The notes beneath the pieces were generated by a model, which was given only the letters and a program-made list of their open reading frames with translations, made no database searches and was not told the DNA's origin. DNA of 64,000 nucleotides, taken from the NCBI GenBank assembly GCA_030847615.1, contig JAUMIR010000012.1, forward strand, positions 811,001-875,000, in the 5' to 3' direction. Origin of the DNA: Gambelia wislizenii (taxonomy: Eukaryota; Chordata; Lepidosauria; Squamata; Crotaphytidae). The translations under genes were made by a program, and so were the position numbers. Position 1 is the stretch's first letter; the number at the start of each line of letters is the position of its first letter. Shown one piece after another: positions 24,201 through 34,621 of the stretch.

Positions 24201-27200
24201 CCTGGCTGGATGCTGTCTCTCCTCCTCATATTCTTGTGCTGAGAGAGCGTGGGGCTCTCCCAAGGTCATCCAGCAGGTTTCCATGGCTGAGCAGGGGTTC
24301 GAACCCTGGCCTTCCTGAGCCACTCAGAAATAACCAGTCACTTCCCACATGGTGGGCCTCTTGTATATTTTAAAAACCCAGGTGTGAGTGTTGGATGGGC
24401 TCTGGAAGACCAGGGTTTGAATCCCTGCTCAGCCACAAGTCTTGGGCAAGTCACACCCTCTCAGCCTCAGAGGAAGGCTATGGCAAACCTCTTTGGAAGA
24501 CACCTTGCCAAGAAAACCAAGGAGAGGGTGACCCTAAGTCACTTTGGGAGAGACAGTGTGGTGTCGTGGTTTGATGGTTGGACTAGGACTCTGGGAGATC
24601 AGGGTTCGAATCCCCACTCAGCCCTGGAAACCCCTTGGGCAGGTCACACACTTCTCTCAGCCTCATAGGAAGGAAATGGTGGCAAAACCCTGGAGAAGAA
24701 ACCTGCCCAGCGGAAATGAAGCACAAATCAGCAACGAATCTAAGACCCTTCCTCACGCCAGCCCAGCCCACCCCTTTGCCAGCATGACCAGAATGGGGAG
24801 GGGGTCAAGGGGCATTTCAGCCAAGAGGTGATCCGCAAGTTATCTTAGGATCATGGGAAAAGTCCCCAAAGGTCACCTCTTGGGGCAGGAATCCAACCTG
24901 CGTAGAAACTTAGAGACCCATAGGACTGGCATTGGGTTTTGAGCATCCATCCGGATTCATTTTGCAAATACACCTGAGGGTCAGGTGAAGGGACGTCATG
25001 TCTGAAGGCGGCCACGGAGGGCTCGGCCTACTCACAATGGGAGCTTGTCTTACCAGTCCACTTTGTCCTGGGGCCAGCCGCTTCCTCCCAAGCCGCAATA
25101 GCACCCGTAGCGCAGGTAGGCCAGGGGGGTCCGCCCCGTGGTGCACAGAATAGCCCCCGCCAACTGAAGGACGCCTCTTCGGATCCGCGGCGGAGCATGT
25201 CCCAAAGCACCTTCTTCGGCTGCTGCTGGAGGGAGGGAAACCAAGCCTTAGGATCAGGACCTGCAGCCCCTCTTGAAGGATGCGCCTACACAGTTGTGAC
25301 ATTTTGGGGGGCCCTTGGACGCCATTCCTGTGGAACTTGGGGAATTTGGGGAGAGGGATGTGGTTGCAATGGTATGCCAAAGAGCTCCAGTTCATTCCCC
25401 GTGTGGGTTTTACTCTCTGTTCACCCTGTACAAATCCAAAAACTTGAGCACAGATCCATGCTACACAAAGAATCCAGTGTGAAACTAGATTATTTGCCAT
25501 GGCTCCTTCCTATGGAATCCTGGGATTTGTACTTTGGTGAGGCACCAGCACTCTTTGGCAGAGGAGGTTAAAGACCCTGTAAAACTACAAATCCCAGGAT
25601 CCCGTAGGAAGGAGCCATGGCAAATAATCCAGTTTTAAACTGGATTAATTGTGTAGTGTGGATTTGGCCACATCTGAGTCACTTGACTTTTGGCGTGTGA
25701 TCTAACATTAAACCGTATTGAGGGTTTGGACCTGACCGCCAACTACTTCAAGACTTCCTAACAAACTATTCCACGTCCCTAACCCCCTAACAAACACTTT
25801 GCATTTCTGAATTTCAAGAACATATATATCTATACATGTACTTATTGCCCTATAATGCACATTTATTATTATACTTATCTTGACCAATCTGGATATTCAT
25901 GTGTAGGTTGACATTCCGAATATTTCTGGTGCAAGTTAAGGACCAATTGGCTCACATTGGCTTTTAGGGGAATGGGAATTTCTGTCCATTTTGCGCAGAA
26001 CTCAGGGTGAAACCAATTTCAAAGACTGTAGTTGCCACCAATCAAACCTTGGTTTCATTTAACTCCTAAGCAAAATTATCCATTTCAACCCAGGCAACAC
26101 TGGGTGAATTTCCTATTCCTCTATAAAAAGATTTATGGCTCGGTGGGTGAGTGTTAGCTCTGCGGAGACTATTCTTGCCAATACAATAAAAACTCTTGTG
26201 GCAAAGTTAAGGAGGAAGGAGTTTTATTTGGCAGAAGCTTTTAACGGACTCCTCTTCCTCCCACCACTATCATCAGGTGGTGAGAACTCAGTGCAAGAAG
26301 GTACTTGAAATTTCTTTTCCTTGGGCGATGCTTGCTATTCAGTCTGGTTTTCTTGGAAGGAGACAAGAGACCTGAGTGAGTCCCCAGAAAACCTTTTCAC
26401 GTGTAAAATGAGCCACCAGACGATGCATGATTTGGTACAGCTTCCCAGACCATCTTGGGAGCACAGTTCTCCCATTCCACACCTTGGAAAAAATAGATTT
26501 TTTGGACTACAAGCCTCAGAACCCCCCAAATAGCATAGCCAGGAACTACTAAGATTTGCAGTCCCACAAACGTTTTGTAATGTTCTCATGCACGGTTACA
26601 TGGGAGTCTTAGATTTGCAGAAGAATCCGTACAGCGGGGGGGAAATCACTGCTAGGTGAACATCCTCTCATTCCTGCTGAATGGCCAAAATCCAGAGACC
26701 CTTGCAATGAGTTCCACAGGTCCAAGGAAGAGTCCAACTGATGAATGTATTTCTCAAAGGGTAGGCCTCTCATGGCACAACAACCACTTTGGAAACCAGG
26801 TGATGTTGAAAAAGTACAGCAACCAGATGGGTGCATTTGTAGTAGAAAAAGAGTTTGGACCATGTAGTTGTTCTTCTGGACACAACCAAAGGAGGTCCCT
26901 GCCTGGAACAGTGGTGGCTAGTGTCTTCCATGTTGGTTGGGCACTAAATCCACTCCAGATTTTGGCTGGTTTTAAAGGAACGCTCTATCTATGGTGCTGA
27001 ACTTATTTAGAAACCAGGAGCTTGGCAATTTCCTTTAAAGCCTGGATTAAAACTTGGAGTGGATTCACTATCCCACTGAGCTGGGAGTTATTGGCCAACA
27101 CTGACCGGGAATCTTGTCTCCATGTTTAGCCCTCGGTTCCACATGCATCCCATTCCATATCCTGCAGGCCATACGGAAAACGAGAAGAGAGATACAGAGA

Positions 27201-30200
27201 GCCTTTCTTTTGAACTATTGATTTGTGCAAAAAAAGAGCAACAGACGAGCCCAAAGAGGACATATCGGAAGGAACCAACCAGGCTCGCTAGCACTAGGGC
27301 CATCATGGAGAGAGTCTTGCCTCAATAGGGGACTAAATTTCAGCCAAAACAGAAATAATCTTGCTTTGGGTTCTTGCAACGGAATAATCCTTCCATTGGC
27401 TATCCAAAGGCTGAATCTATTTTGGAGGATAAGGGCTCAGCTGCTTGATTCAAGCCCCTGTAATGTTCAGATAAAACTGGAGCAGATTTGACACCCTTTG
27501 GGGCCAGGTTCTGAGAAAATAATGGAACATAAATGAAGGTGACGTTGATGGTGGTAGAAATGGAAGCCACTAGCCCCAACAGTCCCCTCCTGATCTAACG
27601 TCCGAGCAAAAGCCTGAAAGATTCCCAAAAAGCTAAGTTCTGAACCTAGGAACGTCAGATCTAAACATAAATCTAAATTCTGAACCCATGAATGTCAGTC
27701 GAAGCTCGATCAGGCCCAAAAGGGCCTCTCTGGCCCACCCTTCAGTGGCCTCAGTGGGCAACCAGTTGCCCCCCAGGGACGCCGGATGGCAAACCCGGCC
27801 AGGAGAGCCACGCCACAGCGAGGCGGCCCTGCCGGTGGCTTCCTTGCCTCTCCCTTTCCGCCGCCTGGCTCTGTTTGCCCTGGACTCTTGTTGGGTAAAG
27901 AGCACGCAGCGAAAGGGCAGAGTCCCACCCTGTTGACTCAAGGCCGTGAAAAGAGCGACGCCTTTCTGACAGGCTGAAACGGACCCTGACGGAGCACAAA
28001 AAGGGAAGCCGCTCCCCTGGGGGTGTAGGTAAATGCTGGCTGGCTAAAAAGCTTGGCAACCTCCCCGGGCCCAGTCTGGCCTCAGTGAGGAGTGGGCTCT
28101 GCGGTGAAGGGTCTGGGCAGAGGTTGCCCAGCGGTGGAAGGTGGTGCCTTCAAGGTCCCTGGGCGGTGAATCCACTCTGGGGTTTGGTCTGAGCTATCCA
28201 AGGTACTGGACCTGTTTTAAGGGATGAGAGCTCAGATGCTTGGGTAAGTCTTTCAAAGTTCATACTAAAACCCAGTGTGGACTCACCACTGGGATCCGTA
28301 AACTGCTATGGGACGCACTCCCCCATTTTCAGTCTTGCTGGGGCTCCCAGGAACTGCACTTGCCCTCTTCCCCCCCAAACCAGAAGTGACCTCCTTCACC
28401 AGAGTGTTGTAAATAGCCCCTAGCCGGGGGTGCAGCTATAGTAGGGGGGGCAAAATGAGGGCTTTCCCCCCCAGAGAAGAATTCTACCCTCCCAAATGAA
28501 AATTTCCTCCAGCCCCAGAACTCTATTATCTGCTGTGTTCAGATTCCTTGGGTCACCATGTTTCCTCCTTTTCTCTGGATGCCTAAACTCTATTTCTAAA
28601 TGCTAAACCAAAGTTTTACATGATTGCAATGCTAGAAATTGGGGGGAAATTCATGGAGGGCTGGAATTCTTACAGGGGGAAGTCCTCTCATTTTGGCCCC
28701 TTCTCCCAGGGCTACTGGCCAGCAGGCAGAAGCTGGAGGCGCAAGAAGCCGGCTAGACCGGCCGGACTGCCTCTGGAAGCCACCATGCCCGCAGAAGGTC
28801 CAAGGTGGACAAGGAAGGGCCAGAGGTCATGCAGAAGGACCAAGACTCAAAACCAGTTAAAATATAGCTTCGTCAGCTTTTGCTCAGAGGTAACCCATGG
28901 CCAATCCTCCCCCGGCTCTCTTACAGGACGTTGGGCAGCCGGAGGAGGCAGTGGCCTCCATTTCTTTTTTGGCACGTACCACTGGTGCATTTCCATGCTA
29001 TCCTATTTCTAGGTATGGTTGCGAAAGCTGGACAATGATGGACGTGGAGAGGAAGAGAATCGACCTGTTTGAAAGGTGGTGCTGGAGAAGCGTTCTGTGG
29101 ATGCCGTGGATGGCTAAAAAGACCAATCCATGGGTTCAAGAGCAAACCGTGACCGAGCTCTCCCTAGACACCAAAAGGACTACGCCGAGGCTGTCGTGCT
29201 TTAGACGTAACCATGAGAAGACATGCGTTACTGGGAAAAGATGATAGTGCTGGGAAAGTGGAAGGGGGTAAGAAAAGAGGAGGCTGCCTGGCAGGGGGAT
29301 AGACCCCCATCAGGAATAACAAGGCGACTTGGGGGTCTCTCAGTCAAAGGGGCCACGTTCCGGGTGGATTGATCAATCAAGGGGGCCATGGATGCTGCCC
29401 AGCGCTGACGGAGATCTATAGGTTTTCAAGGATTCAGTGATCCATTAAATCAGAGATAAAGGCTGGGAAGTTCAGGTTGGACCCCTGAGGTTCTGGCTGG
29501 CTGGAGATAAAGAACAGAATCTCGGGTTTTTCAAATTCCCTTTCCTCATCAAAATTGGGGTTTTGTTAATTTCGGTGGGAAAGGTTTTCAGCACAGACCC
29601 ATAAGCTGTTCGACTGTTCCATTGCCATCCGTGCGACCCAGAAGCCTTTGGGGTGCATCATCGCCATCACTGTCCCACCATCATATATCTTCATGACCTT
29701 TTTCTGAATAATGAGGCTCAACGTGGATAACAACTGATTAAAAATAGTCCAAAAAGGGAGCCAGGGTGATGCAGGGCTTTGCTTGACTAGTTAGGACTCC
29801 ATGGGTCCAGGGGGTGAAACCCACGGGGTGCCCTCAGCCCCATTTAGGGGACTCCTTTATAAACCCAGGGGAGGAACTTTCAGCTCCTAGGTCACTCTCA
29901 GGTCAATCTGCTCTGGGTTTTAGTCCGAACATTAAAGGAGCCCCTTCCAAGGTGCCCAACCTTGTTAGATTCAGCACCATGGAAAGCTTGGTTTAAAAAG
30001 TCTGGAGTAGCCCCTGACTACTGCCTTTGGCACCCTAGATGTTTTAGACTACAGCTCCCAGGACCCTTGATCCTGCTGGGAGTTGCAGTCCAGCAGCTTC
30101 ATAAGAGGAAGCGGAGGGGATGGAGAGTCCTGACTCCTTTGCCTAGCCATGGCCAGGGTGCTTTTAGCCCTCTTCACCCCCTGCAGCGGAAAACACCTTA

Positions 30201-30535
30201 AACACACACACACACACACCCTTTATTGGCCCTGGCCGGGGATTCTGGGAGTTGCAGCCCCAAGCGAAGGAGACACTGGCCCAAACTTTGGTCTCAAGCA
30301 GGGAGAACCCTGCCCTGCCTCTCAGGAGCCCCTACCCACGGCCGGAGTCACACCCGTGTCAATCCCGGGGGCAGGGGGTCTCCTCTGGGGGTGAGGAAGC
30401 CGACCCCCCCCCGGGGACGCCGGATGCTGGGCTTTGTGGTCCCCCGCCCAAGGGTCACTCACCCGCCCTTCCCATCGGGAGCAGCAGCAGCAGCAGCAGC
30501 AGCAGAGGCGGTGGGGCCAGGGGGGTCCGACCCAT
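18247..30535 (-). CDS. PLA2G10: Secreted phospholipase A2 group X
   Basis: Four coding exons join in frame: 30463-30535, 25054-25225, 18902-19008 and 18247-18395 (read right to left), giving 166 aa (human 165). The enzyme hydrolyses the sn-2 ester of phospholipids with Ca2+. Exon 1 encodes the signal peptide with nine consecutive leucines and ends in phase 1 (G|GTGAGT). Exon 2 encodes a propeptide ending in RIRR, the mature start GVLQLAG, and the Ca2+-binding loop YGCYCGLGG. Exon 3 encodes the catalytic motif CCFRHDCC (His87, Asp88 of the precursor) and KTGSYTWEC. Exon 4 encodes the C-terminal cysteines ending SPDCKDD. The RR propeptide and C-terminal extension fit group X rather than IIA, V or IB. 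BFAR and PLA2G10 converge tail to tail, as in human. Exon 1 assignment is inferred from phase, donor and leucine-rich content; exons 2-4 are certain. Confidence 0.93.
19800..19988 (+). mobile_element. tRNA-derived SINE (ACA-tail type)
   Basis: Contains a B box GGGTTCGAATC, CAGCCATGGAAACTCACTGG, and the tail ATAAGTCAGAAGCAACTTGA followed by AACAACTAATG. Confidence 0.9.
20330..20640. mobile_element. Unassigned LINE-like 3' fragments
   Basis: AT-rich sequence with CAGGACAGTTTACAGAATAA and CAAAGCAGCTTACAACATAA, followed by TTAAAA-rich stretches; similar to the fragments at 6965-7380. Family not identified. Confidence 0.4.
20770..21066. mobile_element. Palindromic Tigger-like MITE
   Basis: Begins AGTCGTCCCTCCACATTTG. 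Internal arms TCTCTAGGCATTTCTAGATC and GACCTAGAAATGCCTAGAGA are reverse complements, giving a hairpin. The right end reads TTGAGGGCTGAACG. Confidence 0.65.
21215..21420 (-). mobile_element. tRNA-derived SINE, inverted
   Basis: Starts TGTTGTTGTGTGCCTTCAAG (inverted ACA tail) and includes CTCTGAGGCTGAGAGAGTG-like text and ATGGTTGAGCGGGGATTTGA near the inverted B box. Confidence 0.9.
22629..23035 (-). mobile_element. CR1 LINE 3' end, inverted, about 400 bp
   Basis: Begins ATGGAATCATAGAGTTGGGA, continues through CCATCCAGTCCCTGCTTAAA and CCTTCAAATATTTAAATATG to AGCTGCTCCTCATAGGGCG. Confidence 0.93.
23910..24112. mobile_element. Palindromic MITE, copy 1
   Basis: The left end GGCTAAATCCACACTACACA and right end TGTGTAGTGTGGATTTGGCC are reverse complements; the arms include GAATCCTGGGATTTGTAGTT and AACTACAAATCCCAGGGTCC. 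No coding capacity. Confidence 0.85.
24190..24720. mobile_element. Cluster of three tRNA-derived SINEs
   Basis: An inverted copy (24190-24320, inverted B box GGTTCGAACCC) is followed by two direct copies (about 24380-24545 and 24546-24720, the second with GGGTTCGAATCC). Each has CAGCCTCA-AGGAAGG and paired CTTGCCAAGAAAACC-like text. Confidence 0.88.
25445..25677. mobile_element. Palindromic MITE, copy 2
   Basis: The same family as 23910-24112: GGAATCCTGGGATTTGTACT and AACTACAAATCCCAGGATCC form the arms, and the right end is GTGTAGTGTGGATTTGGCCA. Confidence 0.85.
26935..27070. mobile_element. Short palindromic MITE-like element
   Basis: AAATCCACTCCAGATTTTGG near the left is mirrored by TTAAAACTTGGAGTGGATTC on the right, with GGTTTTAAAGGAAC and TTTCCTTTAAAGCC between. 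A related element lies at 28160-28295 and a half copy at 48520-48595. Confidence 0.6.
29012..29430 (+). mobile_element. RTE-like LINE fragment with reverse-transcriptase C-terminus relic
   Basis: Reads YGCESWTMMDVERKRIDLFE then RWCWRSVLWMPWMAKKTNPW, which matches the conserved YG-E-WT...FE-WCWRR---IPW motif after the RT domain of RTE/BovB-type LINEs. Only a short fragment remains, and the following sequence contains stops. Confidence 0.7.
30482..30505. repeat. PLA2G10: (CAG)8/(CTG)8 trinucleotide run inside the PLA2G10 signal-peptide exon
   Basis: Eight perfect CAG units on the plus strand read as eight CTG leucine codons on the coding minus strand. With the following CTC they give nine consecutive leucines, the hydrophobic core of the signal peptide. 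Length changes would alter signal-peptide hydrophobicity without shifting the frame. Confidence 0.9.
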
Positions 30536-30710
30536 GGGGCCCAAAAGCAGCGGCGCCCCACCGCGGGCTCTCTCCCTCCGTCCGTCCGTCGGGCTCTCTG
30601 GGCACCCCGGCCCTCCGTCCAGCCCTCCGTCCCTCCGCCCCGTCCAGCCGCCGGTGGCGACTCCGCCCGGGCAGCAGCGCCAGGAGGACCGACTCCCCGC
30701 CTCCCCAGCG
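30536..30710 (-). promoter_or_regulatory. PLA2G10: GC-rich 5' leader/promoter-proximal region of PLA2G10
   Basis: This CpG- and GC-rich stretch lies directly upstream of the PLA2G10 ATG on the minus strand and contains short GTCC/GTCCGTCC repeats. It is the natural place for the 5' UTR and core promoter, and is bounded upstream by the long polypurine (minus strand) tract. No TATA box is evident. The role is inferred from position and composition only. Confidence 0.45.
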
Positions 30711-31623
30711 CCTTCCTCCTCCTCCTCCTCCTCCTCTTCTTTTTCTTCCTCCCCTTCTTTTACCTCTTCCTCCTCATCATCATCTTCATCTTCTTCTTCT
30801 TCTTCCTTCTTCTCCTCTTCTTTTCTTCCTCCTCTTCTTCTTCCTCTTCTTTTACCTCTTCCTCCTTCTCTTCTTCATCTTCTTCTTCTCCCTCCTCCTC
30901 TTTTTCTTTTCTTCCTCTTCCTCTTCTTTTTCTTCTTCCTTCTTCTTCTTCCTCTTCTTCCTCTTCCTCCTCTTTTCTTCTCCTCCTCCCATTCTTCCTC
31001 TTCCTTCTTCTTCCTCCTCTTCCTCTTCTTTTTCCTCTTCCTTCTTCTTCCTCCTCCTCTTCTTTTCTTCCTCCTCTTCCTCTTCTTTTTCCTCTTCCTT
31101 CTTCTTCCTCCTCCTCTTCTTCTTTTCTTCCTCCTCTTCTTTTTCCTCTTCCTTCTTCTTCCTCCTCCTCTTCTTCTTTTCTTCCTCCTCTTCCTCTTCT
31201 TTTTCCTCTTCCTTCTTCTTCTTCCTCCTCTTCTTCCTTTCTTCCTCCTCTTCCTCCTCTTTTCTTCTCCTCCTCCCATTCTTCCTCTTCTTCTTTTCTT
31301 CCTCCTCTTCCTCTTCTTTTTCTTCTTCCTTCTTCTTCTTCCTCCTCTTCTTCTTTTCTTCCTCCTCTTCCTCTTCTTTTTCTTCTTCCTTCTTCTTCTT
31401 CCTCCTCTTCTTCCTTTCTTCCTCCTCTTCCTCTTCCTCCTCTTTTCTTCTCCTCCTCCCATTCTTCCTCTTCTTCTTTTCTTCCTCCTCTTCCTCTTCT
31501 TTTTCCTCTTCCTTCTTCTTCCTCCTCCTCTTCTTCTTTTCTTCCTCCTCTTCTTTTTCCCTTTCCTCCTCCTCCTCTTCTTCTTCCTCTTCTTCTTCCT
31601 CCCCCCTCCCTCTCCTCCTCTCT
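30711..31623. repeat. Giant polypyrimidine/polypurine (CCT/CTT) microsatellite, about 913 bp
   Basis: The plus strand is C and T throughout with no G and only about ten A bases; the minus strand is correspondingly GGA/GAA/AAG. It is not a pure triplet repeat: CTT, CCT and TTTT blocks form a higher-order pattern, and a longer motif with CTCCTCCTCCCATTCTTCC recurs near 30980, 31267 and 31450. Because the strand lacks purines, several frames stay open for hundreds of codons, producing meaningless Ser/Phe/Leu or Glu/Lys/Arg ORFs. Such mirror-repeat tracts can form intramolecular triplex (H-DNA). It lies about 175 bases upstream of the PLA2G10 start codon. Confidence 0.97.
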
Positions 31624-31780
31624 GCTCTGCCATAGAAAGCCACTGGGTGGCCTTGGGCAAGTCACACTCTCTCAGCCTCAGAGGCAAAACTCCCTCTAAC
31701 AGAGCTTGCCAAGAAACCCCGTGACCAGGTCTCCTGAGGGTCGCCGGAAGTCGGAAAGGACCCGAAGGCGCCCAGGAGCC
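31624..31780 (+). mobile_element. 5'-truncated tRNA-derived SINE
   Basis: Starts mid-element at CATAGAAAGCCACTGGGTGG, through CAAGTCACACTCTCTCAGCC to GGGTCGCCGGAAGTCGGAAA. It directly abuts the polypyrimidine tract, where the tRNA-like head should be. Confidence 0.85.
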
Positions 31781-32024
31781 ACTGGTCCAAGGGCCCGGAG
31801 TTCATGGAGGGGAGGGACGGGGGGCTCACTGCAAACCCCCCCCCACTGCCACGGGGTCTGCCAGCATGGCACTGGGTGCTGACCCTCACCAGACAGGGTA
31901 GGTCCGGATCCTGGGGGTGTTACATTTTTTGGAGCGCTTTTCCCCATAACCCCCCCCCTTTATTTGCTTTCCCAAACTGGCTGGGGGGATGCTAAGAGTG
32001 GAGATTTTTAAAAAACCTGCCAAC

Positions 32025-32170
32025 TCTGCCAAGGTCTTCCTCGGAGGCATCTGAGAGGGATCTGGGACTTGCCCAAGGACAGTCACCCAGGGGGTTTCCC
32101 TGGCCGAAAAGGGATTCGAACCCTGATCTCCTGGCATCCCAGGCCAACACTTGAATCACTCCTCCAGGCT
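32025..32170 (-). mobile_element. tRNA-derived SINE, inverted
   Basis: Contains GGTTTCCCTGGCCGAAAAGG followed by the inverted B box GATTCGAACCC. Confidence 0.82.
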
Positions 32171-32293
32171 GGCTCTAAAAAATATGCCCCCCCCCCGATC
32201 CTACATGACTGTCAACATTTTTAATTTATGAATGAATAGCTATGTTACCAAAATGCAATAAAACCCTGTGAGTGGATGGCAAAGGCGTGTATC

Positions 32294-32590
32294 CAGTTGT
32301 TCTTTACTCGGTCTCTGGGGACCCCAAGGGACCCTCAGTGTCCTCACAGGGGGTCCACAAAGACTCGAAGGCTGCTTGGCCCACCTCTTCCCTGCCGTGA
32401 CGTGACAAGAGCCAAAGCAAAGGCTGGCTGGCTGGCTTGGCCTGCACATTGCCATTCAATCCACTCCAGCCACAAACTGGCAGGAAGAAGTGGAAGAAAG
32501 GTTTTCCCTCTTCCCCCTCCAGAGGAAAGGTTTAATGGATGGTGTAATTGTTTTATTATGATTATGATTATGATGTATTGTTATTAACCA
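32294..32590. mobile_element. hAT-like element fragment, same family as 48856-49629
   Basis: Shares CCTCACAGGGGGTCCACAAA, CACATTGCCATTCAATCCAC and CCACAAACTGGCAGGAAGAA with the full copy. The right terminus is not recognisable. Confidence 0.75.
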
Positions 32591-32789
32591 CTGTCCTAGC
32601 CAATGTTTGGATGAGTTTTGGAGAGGGTCCCCATGAATATGGGTGCCCAGTTGCACATCAGTCAGCCACTCCACGATTGCACAGTGGATGCCGCTAGGTT
32701 GTGAATACAGATTTTGCAGAGCTACGCAATTCAGCTCTGTGTGCATGTAAGGCTATTTCAGATGACCGAAGTCCCAACCAGAATGCCAG

Positions 32790-32950
32790 TCGAGGTTTTC
32801 TTGGCAGGATTTCTTCAGAGATAGTATGTCTTTGCTTTTCTCTTATATGAGGTTGAGAGAGGGTGACTCGCTCAAGTGGGTTTCCATGGCTGAGCAGGGA
32901 TTCGAACCCTGATCTCCCAGAGTCCTGGCCCAACACTGCAAGCAATATGC
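32790..32950 (-). mobile_element. tRNA-derived SINE, inverted
   Basis: GGTTTTCTTGGCAGGATTTC, GTGGGTTTCCATGGCTGAG, then inverted B box GGATTCGAACCC and CTCCCAGAGTCCTGGCCCAA. Confidence 0.88.
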
Positions 32951-34584
32951 CACTTTGGGTCTTTCTTTGAAAAAAGGTCAGGGAAGGAAATATTCTGTGC
33001 TTTTGTGCCCATTAATGCCAACATACGCCTCACTGAGGTCAACTCAGTTTATTTCCAGGTACAGAATGATAGAAGCTGAAATACACTCATAAAAATGGCT
33101 GTGTTTTAAAAACACTTGACTTCCAAACAACCAAAGAAGTGAGTTACAACGGGGCAAATTGGACTTAAACCACTGTAACTCCCAAATGGGATGCCAGCTC
33201 ATATTTTATTTTCTGATGAACCTTCTGAGCCAGGCGAGTGCTTGGATCTTATGTCTGCCTGATTTTGCTTTTTGAGGAAGGGAAAAAGAATGGATCTCTT
33301 TCTGGGAATATTATTAGCTGTAACAAACTTGAGAAAGGAACATTTAACCCAAGAATAAAAATGGGATTTTTAAAAAGTTACAGATGAGGAAGTGGAACGC
33401 CAAAACATGAGAATGCTTCCCAGCAGTCAGATGGATGAGCAGGAATTGGCTTGAACCCGGGCTGAAGCCGAAACACTCCACCCACTGGGCTGCACCACCA
33501 TCACCAGGGGACGCCGAAACTTTCTCTGACAGCTTCCCCACAAGTAGGTGTCCTTAACTGCCAGAGGCGGCACCAAAAACTTGCAGATAATTATAGCTGC
33601 TGGCAAACGGGAAGGGTGCCCTGGGTTGTGGGGATGATGGGATCCGTACTGTACTCGTGGCTTGTGTAACTGGGGATGCTATTAATGAAGCATCCTAATG
33701 TATGTGTATGTAAATCAGCTTGGCCTCAATAATATTTGCACCAGTGTCCTCATTCCTGGAGACATTCTTGAGTCTGGTCACTGTCGCTTCCTTCTTCCTT
33801 CTTCTGCTCTAAAATAGACCCGCTGGACAAAATGGGATCCCTTCCTTTCCCAACCAGAAAGTGTCCATGGGGATTGCAATAGAGGAGAAAAACCAAAGGA
33901 AGGAACAACCTCTCGGCTGTCCTGGCCGTGCACTTGGGATCTTATCTTGTGGTTGTTGTGACACAAGATGAAAACAACAACCTCACAACCTTGGTGCAAT
34001 TGGAAGCATTCCTTCCTCAGCTGCTGGCAAAAATGTTGTTTTGATGCCATCTCTGCGCTTAGCAAGGATCTGGTTGCTAGAAAGCACTGCGCTGGGAAAA
34101 GAGACCACCTTTTTTGGGTGGGGGAACACTACAGGTTGTAGTCCAAAACCTCACTTTTTGCCAGGTGCAATTATCAACATGAACGTGGGGTGTTTTATCT
34201 TTTTCTGTAATGCATCTGGGGTTTTTTCCCCTTCAGATGTTGAAATTTGGGATAGAGGGTCTCTCTATCAGAATCTAGGCTGTTGCAACAACAGAGGGAG
34301 AAGGCGGCCAGGTGGGGGGAAGATTTGGTGCCAGAGGGTTGGTAGTCTGACCCCCACAAAGAGGCAATGGGTCCAGAGGAACTAATCAGCCCCCAAAAAG
34401 AGGCCCCCATTCTCTGGCTAGCGTTGCAGGGGGTCAGGGTGACCACACCAAAAAGCAGTGCCTTTATAGTGGTGGTCCCCCAGGGTGTGGGAAAGCCCAT
34501 TACAACCTCTCTTCTATGGGTGTTAGGAAAGACTTACAAGGGCTTCATCTTTAAAATGACGTAAACTGGAGGTTTAGGAGTAGC

Positions 34585-34586
<2 letters not shown>

Positions 34587-34620
<34 letters not shown>
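34587..34620. repeat. (GT)n microsatellite
   Basis: A perfect run of about 17 GT units. Confidence 0.95.

Positions 34621-34621
<1 letters not shown>

Larger units (their letters stand above)
19009..25053 (-). other. PLA2G10: PLA2G10 intron between Ca-loop exon and active-site exon
   Basis: Repeat-rich: tRNA-SINEs at 19800-19990, 21215-21420 and a cluster at 24190-24720, a Tigger-like palindrome at 20770-21066, CR1 at 22629-23035, and a palindromic MITE at 23910-24112. No other exon was seen. Confidence 0.8.
25226..30462 (-). other. PLA2G10: PLA2G10 intron 1
   Basis: Contains the palindromic MITE at 25445-25677, other short palindromic MITE-like pieces (26935-27070 and 28160-28295), and an RTE-like ORF relic (29012-29430). 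GC content rises toward exon 1 and a short (AC)n run lies at 30199-30219. No additional exon was recognised. Confidence 0.75.

Noticed and set aside
27088..27306. Hydrophobic minus-strand ORF considered as PLA2G10 signal-peptide exon
   Set aside because: No good donor in the required phase; the candidate at 30463-30535 has a strong donor in the correct phase and the expected leucine-rich content.
30760..31687. Open frames of 263-301 codons on the minus strand rich in Glu, Lys, Arg and Gly
   Set aside because: The same low-complexity tract read on the other strand; no splice or domain support.
30226..31724. Open frames of 421-490 codons on the plus strand rich in Ser, Phe, Leu and Pro
   Set aside because: They arise because the polypyrimidine tract contains almost no purines and so cannot make stop codons; several frames are open at once.
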